A stretch of DNA of 64,000 nt, taken from Jannaschia seohaensis (GTDB lineage: Bacteria; Pseudomonadota; Alphaproteobacteria; Rhodobacterales; Rhodobacteraceae). Where the stretch lies: positions 372,001-436,000 of the forward strand of contig NZ_UETC01000002.1 of assembly GCF_900116765.1 (NCBI RefSeq), written 5' to 3'. Position 1 is the stretch's first letter. Each line of letters opens with the position of its first letter. The position numbers and the translations under genes are program-made. This document shows, piece after piece, positions 8,863-17,817 of this stretch. A model generated the notes under the pieces. It worked only from the letters and a program-made list of their open reading frames with translations. It did not search any database and was not told where the DNA came from.

Positions 8863-8886
8863 GGGGCTGGGCTATAGCCCGGCCCC
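8863..8886 (+). terminator. Hairpin between the two aminotransferase genes
   Basis: An 11-bp stem with one T-G pair (GGGGCTGGGCT, 8863-8873, with 8876-8886) lies in the 61-base gap. There is no T-run, so partial termination or mRNA stabilisation is more likely than full termination. Confidence 0.45.
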
Positions 8887-8913
8887 ACCCCTCGCTCCGA
8901 AGGGACCAGACCC

Positions 8914-10233
8914 ATGGGTCATGTTTTTCCCCGTCACACGCGTCAAACGCTCCCCGTCGCCGTCGGCGGCGACGGATGTTACCTCATCGACCACACGGGA
9001 AAGCGCTATCTCGACGGATCGGGCGGCGCGGCGGTGTCTTGCCTGGGTCATAGCGACGCCGATGTCGTCGACGCGATCAAGGCGCAGCTCGACAAGATCG
9101 CCTTCGCCCATACCGGCTTTATGACCTCCGAACCGGCCGAGACGCTGGCCGATCTGCTCATCGAACACGCACCGGGCGATCTCGATCGGGTCTATTTCGT
9201 CTCCGGCGGGTCCGAGGCCACCGAGGCCGCCATCAAGCTCGCCCGGCAGTATTTCGTCGAAAAGGGCGAGATCGGACGCGGCCGCATTATCGCCCGCAAG
9301 CAGAGCTACCACGGCAACACCATCGGCGCCCTCTCGGCGGGCGGCAACGAATGGCGGCGCGCGCAGTTCGGCCCACTGCTGTTGGATGTCAGCCATATCG
9401 ACCCCTGCTACGAGTACCGACTGCGCCGGGACGACGAGAGTCCCGAGGACTACGGCCGCCGCGCCGCGAACGCGCTTGAGGAGGAGCTGCTCCGGGTCGG
9501 GCCAGATACGGTCATGGCCTTCATGGCAGAGCCCGTCGTCGGCGCGACCGCCGGCGCCGTGCCTCCCGCGCCAGGCTATTTCAAGCGCATCCGCGAGATC
9601 TGCGACAAGTACGGCGTCCTTCTGATCCTAGACGAAGTCATGTGCGGCATGGGCCGCACCGGCAGCCTCTTCGCCTGTGAGCAGGACGGGATCGCCCCCG
9701 ATATCGCCTGCATCGCCAAGGGCCTCGGCGCGGGCTACCAGCCCATCGGTGCGATGCTCTGCACAAGCGAGATCTATGACACCATCGCCGCCGGGTCCGG
9801 CTTCTTCCAGCACGGACACACCTATATCGGCCACCCGACGGCAACGGCCGCGGGCCTCGCCGTGGTGCGCGCGATGCTGGACCGCGGGTTAATTCCCCGC
9901 GTGGTCGAACAAGGCGACAAGCTGCACCGGAAGCTGACGGATCGGTTCGGCCAGCATCCCCATGTCGGCGACCTGCGCGGGCGCGGTCTGTTCCGCGGGA
10001 TCGAGCTGGTCGAGGACCGGGCGAGCAAGGCGCCGTTCGACCCGTCGCGGGGCGTGGCCGGGAAGATCAAAAAGGCGGCCTTCGAGGCCGGCCTGATCTG
10101 CTACCCCATGTCCGGCACGATCGACGGGCGGACCGGCGACCACATCCTGCTGGCCCCGCCCTTCATCATCGAGGACGACCAGCTCGACGAATTGGTCGAC
10201 AAGCTCGACACGGCAATCGCCGCGGTGATCTGA
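8914..10233 (+). CDS. Class-III aminotransferase (aspartate aminotransferase family)
   Basis: PLP enzyme of 439 residues, acting in the cytoplasm on an amino group distant from the carboxylate. Visible landmarks are the substrate/PLP region VYFVSGGSEATEAAIKLARQ, the histidine in KQSYHGNTIGALSAGG, the PLP-contacting Asp in LLILDEVMCGMGRTG and the Schiff-base lysine K269 in CIAKGLGAGYQPIGA. It differs clearly from the preceding GabT-like protein and belongs to the group that includes taurine-pyruvate, beta-alanine-pyruvate and diamine transaminases. It is probably cotranscribed with gabT. The substrate cannot be set from sequence; a diamine or omega-amino acid fits the cluster. Confidence 0.88.
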   Translation: MGHVFPRHTRQTLPVAVGGDGCYLIDHTGKRYLDGSGGAAVSCLGHSDADVVDAIKAQLDKIAFAHTGFMTSEPAETLADLLIEHAPGDLDRVYFVSGGSEATEAAIKLARQYFVEKGEIGRGRIIARKQSYHGNTIGALSAGGNEWRRAQFGPLLLDVSHIDPCYEYRLRRDDESPEDYGRRAANALEEELLRVGPDTVMAFMAEPVVGATAGAVPPAPGYFKRIREICDKYGVLLILDEVMCGMGRTGSLFACEQDGIAPDIACIAKGLGAGYQPIGAMLCTSEIYDTIAAGSGFFQHGHTYIGHPTATAAGLAVVRAMLDRGLIPRVVEQGDKLHRKLTDRFGQHPHVGDLRGRGLFRGIELVEDRASKAPFDPSRGVAGKIKKAAFEAGLICYPMSGTIDGRTGDHILLAPPFIIEDDQLDELVDKLDTAIAAVI

Positions 10234-10284
10234 CGCGAGGGGGGCCGATCCCCCCCCTCACTGTCCCCCTCCAGGTTCCGCCCC

Positions 10285-10833
10285 ATGCCCGACCCGCTCC
10301 ATCCCGACCGCTGGCCGCCCGAGATCGCCGACATGGCCGGCGGCTATGCGGGCCGGCTCAATGTCTATCGCATGATCGCCCACCATCCGGCGCTTCTGCG
10401 CGCCATGGACACGCTGCGCGAGCATGTCGTGAACCGGACGGCCCTGGGCGCCGAACGGTCCGAGGTCGCGATCCTGCGCGGGGCGCATCGGCTCGGGTCG
10501 AGCTATGAATGGGACCAGCACATCCTCCGCGCCCGGGCACGCGGCCTGAGCGACGCGCGCATCGCGTCGATCCGCGGGCCGCTGGAGGAGATGGGCGACG
10601 AAGACCGGCTGATCGTCCGCGCCGTCGATGAGCTATTCGACGACCGGATGCTGTCGGCGGACACCCTCGCGGCGCTCGACCCTGTCCTGGGGGCCGAGGG
10701 CATCCTCGATCTGATCGCGACCGTCGGATATTATTCCGTCCTCGGCTACACGCTGAAGAGCTTCGCTGTTCCCCAAGACGAGGACATCGCTGCGGCCTTG
10801 GCATCGCGCCCGCTGGGGGACGCGGAGGGCTAG
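10285..10833 (+). CDS. Carboxymuconolactone decarboxylase family (AhpD-fold) protein
   Basis: All-helical protein of 182 residues of the CMD/AhpD superfamily, recognised by RSEVAILRGAHRLGSSYEWDQHILRARARG and the C-terminal helix LIATVGYYSVLGYTLKSF. The CxxC redox pair of AhpD is absent, so peroxidase activity is unlikely and it is closer to gamma-carboxymuconolactone-decarboxylase-like members. It lies 51 bases downstream of the aminotransferase and is probably the last gene of that transcript. Its precise function is unknown. Confidence 0.8.
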   Translation: MPDPLHPDRWPPEIADMAGGYAGRLNVYRMIAHHPALLRAMDTLREHVVNRTALGAERSEVAILRGAHRLGSSYEWDQHILRARARGLSDARIASIRGPLEEMGDEDRLIVRAVDELFDDRMLSADTLAALDPVLGAEGILDLIATVGYYSVLGYTLKSFAVPQDEDIAAALASRPLGDAEG

Positions 10834-10866
10834 TCGGGTCAAATCGCGCCCGGCGCGACAGGCCCG

Positions 10867-11694
10867 TCAGCCCAATTCCAGCGTGCCCACCGCATAGATC
10901 GCACCGGACGGCACCGGCGGCCTGCCCCGATACATCCGCGCCGTGTCGAAGCCCGGCGTCATCCCCGAGGCCGCGCAATGCGACGCGAGCGCCGTCGAGG
11001 CCCCGGGCACGTCGATCACGACCTCTCCGGGATGGCGCGCGGCACAGGCCGCGATCAGCCCCGCCGCGGTCTCCAGATCCTCGGCGACCAGCGGGCCGAT
11101 CTTGACCCCGTCGCGGCACCGCCGGACGGTCGCGAAGCCCTCCACCTTTCCCGCGCGCTCGGAGACGAGCGTCTCGCGAGTCGCGCTCCCGCTCAGCCAG
11201 GGCCCCATATATCTGGGCTTTTCGACGCCCGAAGCCCGCCCCTCCATCTCGATCAGCAAGGGCAGGTCGGCGGCTTGGGCGGGGCGGATGCCGGGCGTCT
11301 CGCCGGGCGCCGGCCGCCCGGCGAAGCGGACCGTGCCGGACACCGGCTCGAACCCGGAGGCGGCGTAATTCGCCTGCTGCGCCGGCACCCCGTCCAGCCC
11401 GATGGTCCGGTCTCCGGCATGGGCGATCGCGTGGTGCCAGAGCGCCAGTCCGATCCCCTGCCCCCGCCAGTCGGGCCGCACGAGATAGAGGCCCAGAAAC
11501 GCGAAAGCCTCGGTGTGATTGACGACCGAGATCGCGGCGACCGGGCCGGACTCCGCGTCGGCCAGGAAGAAGCCGCTCGGGTCTGCGGCCAGAAACGCCG
11601 CGGCATCGTCCAGGCCAGGGTTCCAGCCTTCCGCCGCGGCCCAGTCGAGGACTTGGGCGAGATCCGCCTCTGTCATGGTGCGATGCCGGATCAT
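10867..11694 (-). CDS. GNAT-family N-acetyltransferase with C-terminal acyltransferase-like domain
   Basis: Cytoplasmic 275-residue protein. The N-terminal GNAT domain carries the acetyl-CoA loop in RPDWRGQGIGLALWHHAI, preceded by the beta-4 strand AFLGLYLVRP. The second half (from about residue 140) resembles the extra domain of YitH/HolE-type acetyltransferases. The target amine is unknown. It ends opposite the CMD gene with a 33-base gap. The upstream GST gene stops only 8 bases before this start, so the two are probably cotranscribed. Confidence 0.85.
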   Translation of the reverse strand: MIRHRTMTEADLAQVLDWAAAEGWNPGLDDAAAFLAADPSGFFLADAESGPVAAISVVNHTEAFAFLGLYLVRPDWRGQGIGLALWHHAIAHAGDRTIGLDGVPAQQANYAASGFEPVSGTVRFAGRPAPGETPGIRPAQAADLPLLIEMEGRASGVEKPRYMGPWLSGSATRETLVSERAGKVEGFATVRRCRDGVKIGPLVAEDLETAAGLIAACAARHPGEVVIDVPGASTALASHCAASGMTPGFDTARMYRGRPPVPSGAIYAVGTLELG

Positions 11695-11702
11695 CCCCGC
11701 CC

Positions 11703-12314
11703 CTAGCGCACGTGCTGCGGCGCGACCCGCGCCACCGCAGGGCGGGCCAGAACGCGGTCATGCAGGGCCATCAGCCGTGGAAAGTCCGCCACCGCCACGC
11801 CATCCCCTTCCAGCCAGCGGAGCACCGTCCAGAGGTAGATATCGGCCACCGAGAACGTGCCCGCGACCCAGTCTCCCTCCATCCGCGATTCCAGCCAGCG
11901 GGCCGAGTCGGTCATCGTCTCGGGCACCTTGGCGCGCATCGACTCCTGTGCGGCCGGATCGTCGGACCAGCGATGGCCGCGCATCTTATGCGCGTGGTTC
12001 ACATGGGCGGTCGAAGCGAGATAGGTCATCGTCTCCCGCGCGCGGGCGCGGAGCCAGGGGTCCGAGGGCATCAGCGCCGGGGCCTGGGTCTCCGCGATCC
12101 ATTCCAGGATCGCCATGGTTTCGGTCAGGATGCCCTCGGGCGTCTCCAAGGCGGGGACGCGCCCCTTGGGATTGACCGCCAGATAGGCATCGGAGGTCTG
12201 GTCCCCGGCCTTGAAATCGAGCCAGTGCAGCTCGTAGTCGGCCCCCGCCTCCTCCAGCGCCGCATGGACGGCGAGAGAAATCGTGCCGGGGGCGAGGTGG
12301 AGTGTCAGTGTCAT
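11703..12314 (-). CDS. Glutathione S-transferase family protein
   Basis: 203 residues with the thioredoxin-like N-domain (LHLAPGTISLAVHAALEEAG, cis-Pro in NPKGRVPALETPEG, glutathione-contacting ET in ILTETMAILEWIAE) and the helical C-domain with the folding motif SVADIYLWTVLRW. The serine near residue 12 could be the catalytic residue of a beta-like bacterial GST. The gene overlaps the end of the MDR oxidoreductase gene by four bases (ATGA), which implies translational coupling, and may help detoxify electrophiles made or reduced by that enzyme. Confidence 0.9.
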   Translation of the reverse strand: MTLTLHLAPGTISLAVHAALEEAGADYELHWLDFKAGDQTSDAYLAVNPKGRVPALETPEGILTETMAILEWIAETQAPALMPSDPWLRARARETMTYLASTAHVNHAHKMRGHRWSDDPAAQESMRAKVPETMTDSARWLESRMEGDWVAGTFSVADIYLWTVLRWLEGDGVAVADFPRLMALHDRVLARPAVARVAPQHVR

Positions 12315-13375
12315 GGACGGCCTTTCGCGTTGTCGAGCACGATCTTGCCGACATGGCGCTTGGATTGGAATGCCTCCTGCGCGGCGGGCAGGTCCGCGAG
12401 CGCGAACCTAGCCGCCACGGACGGCACCAGCCGTCCCGCCTCGACCTCGGCGATGATCTCCGGGAGGGCGCTGGCCGGCTGCTCGGTCGAGCCCAGAAAG
12501 GTCAGGTCCTTGAGGTAAAGGTCGCGCAGGTCCAGCGGCACGATCGGCCCGGCGATGGCGCCCGAGACGACATAGCGGCCCCGCCGGACCAGCGCCGCGA
12601 TCAGCGCGGGCCAAGCCGGGCCGCCGACGAGGTCGACGATCACGTCCGCGCTGTCTGGCGCGGGCGTGTCATCGCGGGAGATCGTGGCGGACGCCCCCAG
12701 GGCGCGGACGGCCTCCGCCTTGGCCGGCGCGCATTGCGCCACCACCTCCGCCCCGCGCAGCGCGCAGAGCTGCACCGCCGCCGCCCCCACGCCACCCGAC
12801 GCGCCGGTGACGATGACCCGGTCGCCCGCCGAGACCGCGGCCCGAGAGACCATCGTCTGCGCCGTGCCGTAAGCGCAGGGCAACGCCGCCAGCACCGTGT
12901 CCGGAAGGTTCGACACGACGTCCAGCGCATCGACCGAGCGTGCCACGGCGTAATCCGCGAACCCGCCATCGCATTCGGCACCGAAGGTCCAGACAGGCGC
13001 GTCCTCCCGCTGCTGGAGGGCGCGGACCAAAACGCGCGCGCCGATCCGTGCCTCGGCCACGTCCGCACCGACCGCGACGATCCGGCCGCAGCAATCCGCG
13101 CCCTGGACCCGCGGTAGCGACAGCGCCGATCCGGCCCAGCCCGCCGCCGCATCCTCCGGTGTCGCCACGTTTGAGGTCGCGCCGGTGACGGCCTTGGAAT
13201 ACCAGCCGACCCGCGTGTTGATATCCGTGTTGTTCACCGAGGAAGCCCCGACATCGATCAGCACCTCGCCCGGCCCGGGCCGCGGCACCGGCAGGTCGGT
13301 CCGCCAGGACAGCATCTCCGGCCCGCCATGGCCGGTCAGGTGCCATCCGCGCATCACCTCGGGCAGATCGGTCAT
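12311..13375 (-). CDS. MDR-family NADPH:quinone reductase-like zinc-type oxidoreductase
   Basis: 354-residue medium-chain dehydrogenase/reductase. The N-terminal GroES-like fold includes GEVLIDVGASSVNNTDINTR and QGADCCGRIVAVGADV; the nucleotide site is VIVTGASGGVGAAAVQLCAL. The structural four-cysteine zinc lobe of alcohol dehydrogenases is missing, so it is closer to quinone oxidoreductase/crotonase-reductase-like members using NAD(P)H. It has an AGGAG ribosome site 6 bases upstream. The GST gene overlaps its stop. The substrate is unknown; a reactive enone or quinone is likely for the family. Confidence 0.87.
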   Translation of the reverse strand: MTDLPEVMRGWHLTGHGGPEMLSWRTDLPVPRPGPGEVLIDVGASSVNNTDINTRVGWYSKAVTGATSNVATPEDAAAGWAGSALSLPRVQGADCCGRIVAVGADVAEARIGARVLVRALQQREDAPVWTFGAECDGGFADYAVARSVDALDVVSNLPDTVLAALPCAYGTAQTMVSRAAVSAGDRVIVTGASGGVGAAAVQLCALRGAEVVAQCAPAKAEAVRALGASATISRDDTPAPDSADVIVDLVGGPAWPALIAALVRRGRYVVSGAIAGPIVPLDLRDLYLKDLTFLGSTEQPASALPEIIAEVEAGRLVPSVAARFALADLPAAQEAFQSKRHVGKIVLDNAKGRP

Positions 13376-13688
13376 ATCAACGCTCCTGGACAGATGGCGA
13401 AGCGGTCGCCGGTGCGAGCCAAGACGCGCGTGGCCCCTTCTTCAGGCATCTCGCTTCGGTCTGCGACGGCCCAGGTCTCAGGCCATTCGCACGCGCGTGC
13501 AAGGGTCCGCGCCGCGTCCCCGGCGCTGGGAGGACCGGAGCACGGTCCGGCTGCAGGCCCCGCGGCACGGATCGGCCGAGGACTTGCCGGCCAGATCGGG
13601 CCAGGGCGGAGGGACGACCGCGTCCGGCTAAGCAGAGCCGTGCGGACGGCCCCCGCCGGACCGATCTCGACCGCCCGAGGCAGCGACC
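13376..13688. other. Gap with no supported gene
   Basis: 313 bases between the corrinoid protein stop and the oxidoreductase start, both on the minus strand. A minus-strand frame stays open through the gap and ends in an ATGA overlapping the oxidoreductase start, but its codon use is poor and its composition is arginine/proline-rich, so it is not called. The promoter of the MDR-GST-GNAT set should be here. Confidence 0.5.
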
Positions 13689-14393
<705 letters not shown>

Positions 14394-14566
14394 GCGGATT
14401 CCCTTTCGCCGGCCCAAAAGCCCCTTGACCAAGATGTCGCACCCCGTCCGATGACGAACGCGGCGAAAACCGACAGCGCACGGTCCCCAGGCGACCCTGA
14501 GATCCTTATCTGCCGATCCGCCGTCGCACGAGACGCGATCTGCGTCCAATCGAAGATTCTCGCCTC

Positions 14567-14600
14567 TTGCATGAAACGCCCTCATGTTCTATTTTTGTTC
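14567..14600 (+). promoter_or_regulatory. Promoter with overlapping LexA (SOS) box
   Basis: The -35 TTGCAT (14567-14572) and -10 TATTTT (14590-14595) are exactly 17 bases apart. The -10 sits inside GTTC-TATTTTT-GTTC (14586-14600), which is the alphaproteobacterial LexA box GTTC-N7-GTTC. Transcription would start about 7 bases after the -10, at or next to the ATG at 14603, giving a leaderless message. LexA bound here would cover the promoter. Confidence 0.75.
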
Positions 14601-14602
14601 CC

Positions 14603-15652
14603 ATGCTCGACCAGATGCTCCCGACCCCTGTCGCGACCCGGGGCGCGCTGTCCAACGCGGCCAGCCGGTTCGATCCCTACACGCGGGAGGTCGCGATGCC
14701 CGACCGCCCCAGGACCGAAGTGCGGGAGGAAGCGTTGGGGCGCGCTATCACGCGGAACAGCTCGCCCGATCTGGGCTTCGACCGGTCGATCAACCCGTAT
14801 CGGGGCTGCGAACATGGCTGCATCTACTGCTATGCGCGGCCCAGCCATGCATATCTCGGCCTGTCGCCCGGGCTCGACTTCGAGACGAAGCTAATCGCCC
14901 GGCCCGGCGCGCCGGAGGCGCTCGCGCGGGAATTGCGGGGCAAGGGCTACCGACCCGCCGTGCTGGCCATCGGCACGAACACGGACCCCTATCAGCCGAT
15001 CGAGCGGGACCGCCGCATCATGCGCGGCCTGCTAGAGGTTCTGCGCGACCATCGCCACCCGGTGGCGATCACCACCAAGGGCACGCTGGTCGAGCGCGAT
15101 ATCGACATCCTGGCCGAGATGGGGCCGGAACTGTGCCGCGTGGGCATCTCTGTGACGACCCTCGACGACGCACTCGCCCGCAAGCTGGAGCCCCGCGTCC
15201 CCGTGCCCTCGCGCCGACTGCGCGCCATCGCGCGGCTGGCCGAGGCGGGGGTCGTGGTCCGGGTGATGGTCTCGCCCATCATCCCCGGGCTGACGGATCA
15301 CGAGGTTGAGACGATCCTGGCCGCCGCCCGAGACGCGGGCGCGCAGGCGGCCAGCATGATCCCCTTGCGCCTCCCGCTCGAAGTGGCGCCGCTCTTCGAG
15401 GAATGGCTGCGCGAGCATGTGCCCGACCGGGCGCGCAAGGTCTTGAACCGCGTGCGGGAATTCCACGGCGGCAAGCTCTATGACGCGGGGTTCGGCCAGC
15501 GGATGCGCGGGCGCGGCGTCCATGCGGATCTGCTGCAGGCGCGCTTCCACCGGGCCTGCAAGCAGTTGGGCCTGGCCTATAAGCTGCCGCCGCTGCGCAG
15601 CGACCTCTTCGAGCGGCCGGGCCGTGCGGGGGACCAACTCACCCTTTTCTGA
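14603..15652 (+). CDS. PA0069-family radical SAM protein (SplB-like, COG1533)
   Basis: 349-residue radical SAM enzyme. The [4Fe-4S] cluster motif is C69-x3-C73-x2-C76 (CEHGCIYC), followed by the SAM-binding region LAIGTNTDPYQPIERDRRIM and VAITTKGTLVERDIDIL. The family is distantly related to spore photoproduct lyase, which repairs UV-damaged DNA, but its own reaction is not known. The ATG at 14603 is favoured because the promoter geometry places the transcript start there; a second ATG follows at 14615. The LexA box in its promoter supports a DNA-damage role and is the most informative feature of this gene. It is divergent from the corrinoid gene. Confidence 0.9.
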   Translation: MLDQMLPTPVATRGALSNAASRFDPYTREVAMPDRPRTEVREEALGRAITRNSSPDLGFDRSINPYRGCEHGCIYCYARPSHAYLGLSPGLDFETKLIARPGAPEALARELRGKGYRPAVLAIGTNTDPYQPIERDRRIMRGLLEVLRDHRHPVAITTKGTLVERDIDILAEMGPELCRVGISVTTLDDALARKLEPRVPVPSRRLRAIARLAEAGVVVRVMVSPIIPGLTDHEVETILAAARDAGAQAASMIPLRLPLEVAPLFEEWLREHVPDRARKVLNRVREFHGGKLYDAGFGQRMRGRGVHADLLQARFHRACKQLGLAYKLPPLRSDLFERPGRAGDQLTLF

Positions 15653-15697
15653 GGCCGCTAATCGGGCCTCCCGGCCCTCTTCGCCCCGAGCGAACCC

Positions 15698-16603
15698 TCA
15701 ACTGTCGGACGGGCAGCCCGATGGCGCGGCAGGGCCCAGCTCGGCCAGCAGCGCGTTGTGATCCGACCCGTGGCGCCCGCCGCGCGCCGTCGCGACCTCC
15801 AGCCGTGCGTCCGCGACGAGGTGGTCGATGGGCAAGCGCAGCCACCCATCCGCCAAAGTGTAGGTCGTGTGCAGGCCGCCCGTGACCTCGCCCCGCGCCG
15901 CCCGCGCCACGCGGCCCGCGGCGTCCGACCAGGGCATCTGGTTGAAATCGCCGCCCAGCAGGATCGGCCCTGGCAGAGCGGCGATCTCGGCCACCAGCCC
16001 CGCGAGTTGCCGCGCCTGCGCGCCCTCGCCCGCGGGCCAGGGCCAGAACAGATGGACCGAGACGAGTGTCAGCGCCTCCACCTCGCCGAAACAGTCCGGC
16101 GGACGAAGCCGGATCCAGGCCGCCCCCGACGGCGTGCAACCGCTGTCGAGCACGGGCAGCCGTGTCAGCGCCGCCGTCGACACCCAGCCCGGCCGAGGAC
16201 AAATCCGAAGATGCCAGCCCTCCGGCCGACCGGCGAGCGCATGGATCGCCTCGCCGACCTCTTGCAGCGTGACGGTCTCGACCTCGGCCATCCGGTCCAA
16301 AAGATCCGGCGCCCTATTGCCCAGATGCAGGTTGTGCTGAAGATGCCGGATCGCCGCGCCTTCGGCCGGGCGCCCGGGGTCCACATGCCGCAGCACGTCC
16401 CAAGCGCCCAGCGCCGCGAGACAGATCATGGCGCCCCGCAGGACTCCCGGCAGAATGGACGGCAGCGCCAGCCCCAGCAGCACGACAACGAGATAGGGCT
16501 GCACGATCGCGAAGCTGTCGAGCGGCAGCCAAACCCGTCCCAGCAGCCCCGCGGCCAACGCCGCCAAAAGCACCAGCGTCAGGGCGGCGAACGCCAGGTT
16601 CAC
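15698..16603 (-). CDS. Endonuclease/exonuclease/phosphatase (EEP) family membrane protein
   Basis: 301-residue protein with two or three hydrophobic N-terminal helices (about residues 3-65) and a periplasmic or cytoplasmic EEP domain: an expected early Asn/Glu pair (HNLHLGN, TLQEVGE), GGDFNQMPWSD, PIDHLV and the catalytic GSDHNALLAEL. The architecture matches the YafD-like family of unknown substrate. Its ATG overlaps the methyltransferase stop by four bases (16600-16603), so it is translationally coupled to that gene, with no obvious functional link. A nuclease or phosphodiesterase role is likely from the intact motifs. Confidence 0.85.
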   Translation of the reverse strand: MNLAFAALTLVLLAALAAGLLGRVWLPLDSFAIVQPYLVVVLLGLALPSILPGVLRGAMICLAALGAWDVLRHVDPGRPAEGAAIRHLQHNLHLGNRAPDLLDRMAEVETVTLQEVGEAIHALAGRPEGWHLRICPRPGWVSTAALTRLPVLDSGCTPSGAAWIRLRPPDCFGEVEALTLVSVHLFWPWPAGEGAQARQLAGLVAEIAALPGPILLGGDFNQMPWSDAAGRVARAARGEVTGGLHTTYTLADGWLRLPIDHLVADARLEVATARGGRHGSDHNALLAELGPAAPSGCPSDS

Positions 16604-17607
16604 TCGCGCGCGCGACGGCGGCTGCGCCGCTCCCGGGTGGGGCCACGGCCGTCGGTTCCGTCGCTGTCGGACGAGAACCCGCCCAGCGCCTCAGTCACAT
16701 CGGCCAGGTCGGGGATGGGACCGCGCGGCGTCGATTCGAGCGCCGCGCGCATGGCCCGCAGATGCTCCGGCGTGGTCCCGCAGCATCCCCCGATGATCGT
16801 CGCCCCCGCATCGCGGGCCAGGGTCGCGTAGCGCGCCATCAACTCGGGCGTGCCGTCATAGTGAATGTGACCGTCGTGATATTTCGGGATGCCCGCATTG
16901 CCCTTGGCGATCACCGGCAGCGATCCGGTGAACCCCATGACGGTGCGGATGAGGTCGGCGGCGCCGACGCCGCAATTCGCGCCATAGGCCAGCGGAGGAT
17001 GCGGCAGACGGACAACCAGCCGGGACAGATCGGCCGAGGTGGTGCCCATCATCGTGCGCCCGGCCGTGTCGAAGCTCATGGTCACGCACCAGGGCATGTC
17101 GGCCAGCCGCGCGGCCTCGCCCGCGGCCTTCAACTCCTCCGGGGCGCTGATCGTCTCGACCCAGAGCACGTCGGCCCCGCCCGCCTTCAGCCCCTCGGCC
17201 TGCTGGTGGAAGATCTCGACCGCGGCCTCATGAGTCAGCGGGCCCATCGGCGCCATGATCTCGCCCGTGGGCCCCATGGAGCCCGCCACCACCACGGGCC
17301 GCCCGGCCGCATCCGCGATCTCGCGCGCGATCTCGGCGCCCATGCGCGACAGCTCTCCGGCGCGGTGGCCCGCATCGTGCAGCTTGAGCCGCGCCGCGTT
17401 GCCGCCGAAGGTGTTGGTCAGGAACAGATCGGACCCGGCCTCGACCGAGCCCCGATAGAGCGCGCGTACCTTGTCCGGCTCCGTCTCGTTCCACAGCTCC
17501 GGGGCGTCGCCGGATTGCAGCCCCATATTGAAAAGGATCGTCCCCGTCGCGCCATCGGCCAGCAGCCAGTCGCGGTCGCGCAGGAGGGTCGAGAGAGATG
17601 TAGCCAT
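16600..17607 (-). CDS. bmt: Homocysteine S-methyltransferase (betaine-homocysteine methyltransferase-like)
   Basis: 335-residue zinc-dependent homocysteine methyltransferase. The three zinc ligands are visible as C212 (GANCGVG) and C275-C276 (GGCCGTTPEH), with the barrel start WLLADGATGTILFNMG and the TNTFGGNAARL segment. The ATG at 17605-17607 matches the family N-terminus. Roseobacters studied by genome-wide fitness assays are reported to have a methionine synthase split into a homocysteine-binding protein like this one, a separate corrinoid protein and a separate methylfolate-binding protein. The corrinoid gene at 13689-14393 fits the second role. Direct betaine-dependent methylation is the alternative. 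Confidence 0.9.
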   Translation of the reverse strand: MATSLSTLLRDRDWLLADGATGTILFNMGLQSGDAPELWNETEPDKVRALYRGSVEAGSDLFLTNTFGGNAARLKLHDAGHRAGELSRMGAEIAREIADAAGRPVVVAGSMGPTGEIMAPMGPLTHEAAVEIFHQQAEGLKAGGADVLWVETISAPEELKAAGEAARLADMPWCVTMSFDTAGRTMMGTTSADLSRLVVRLPHPPLAYGANCGVGAADLIRTVMGFTGSLPVIAKGNAGIPKYHDGHIHYDGTPELMARYATLARDAGATIIGGCCGTTPEHLRAMRAALESTPRGPIPDLADVTEALGGFSSDSDGTDGRGPTRERRSRRRARE

Positions 17608-17692
17608 GGCGGACTCCGATCGGGCAGTCCTCTCTATGACCGCGCCCGGCCCCGGGGGCAAATCGAAATCCCTCATGTGGGAGGTGAGCCGC

Positions 17693-17758
17693 GGCACAAG
17701 TGGCGAAAAGCTGTTTAGAATTCGAGGCATCCTCTCCGTTTGTGCCCCGATTTGTGCC
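17693..17758. repeat. Three copies of TTGTGCC in a divergent promoter region
   Basis: TTGTGCC occurs at 17740-17746 and 17752-17758 (12-base period) and inverted as GGCACAA at 17693-17699, between the methyltransferase and the TerB-like gene. Even spacing near one helical turn suggests binding sites of a regulator for one or both genes. No match to a known SAM or SAH riboswitch was recognised. Confidence 0.35.
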
Positions 17759-17817
17759 ATGATCCAGCCCGCCGGGCGGGGCACCAGAGACCCAGGTCAC
17801 CAATTTCGGAGGCGGCT

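Noticed and set aside
10285-10833. AhpD alkylhydroperoxidase
   Set aside because: The CxxC redox pair of AhpD is missing.
13372-13688. Minus-strand frame with ATGA overlap to the oxidoreductase start
   Set aside because: Overlap is suggestive, but codon use is poor, composition is Arg/Pro-rich and there is no start or family match.
17608-17817. SAM/SAH riboswitch upstream of the homocysteine methyltransferase
   Set aside because: Looked for SAM-II, SAM/SAH and SAH consensus cores; none could be aligned.
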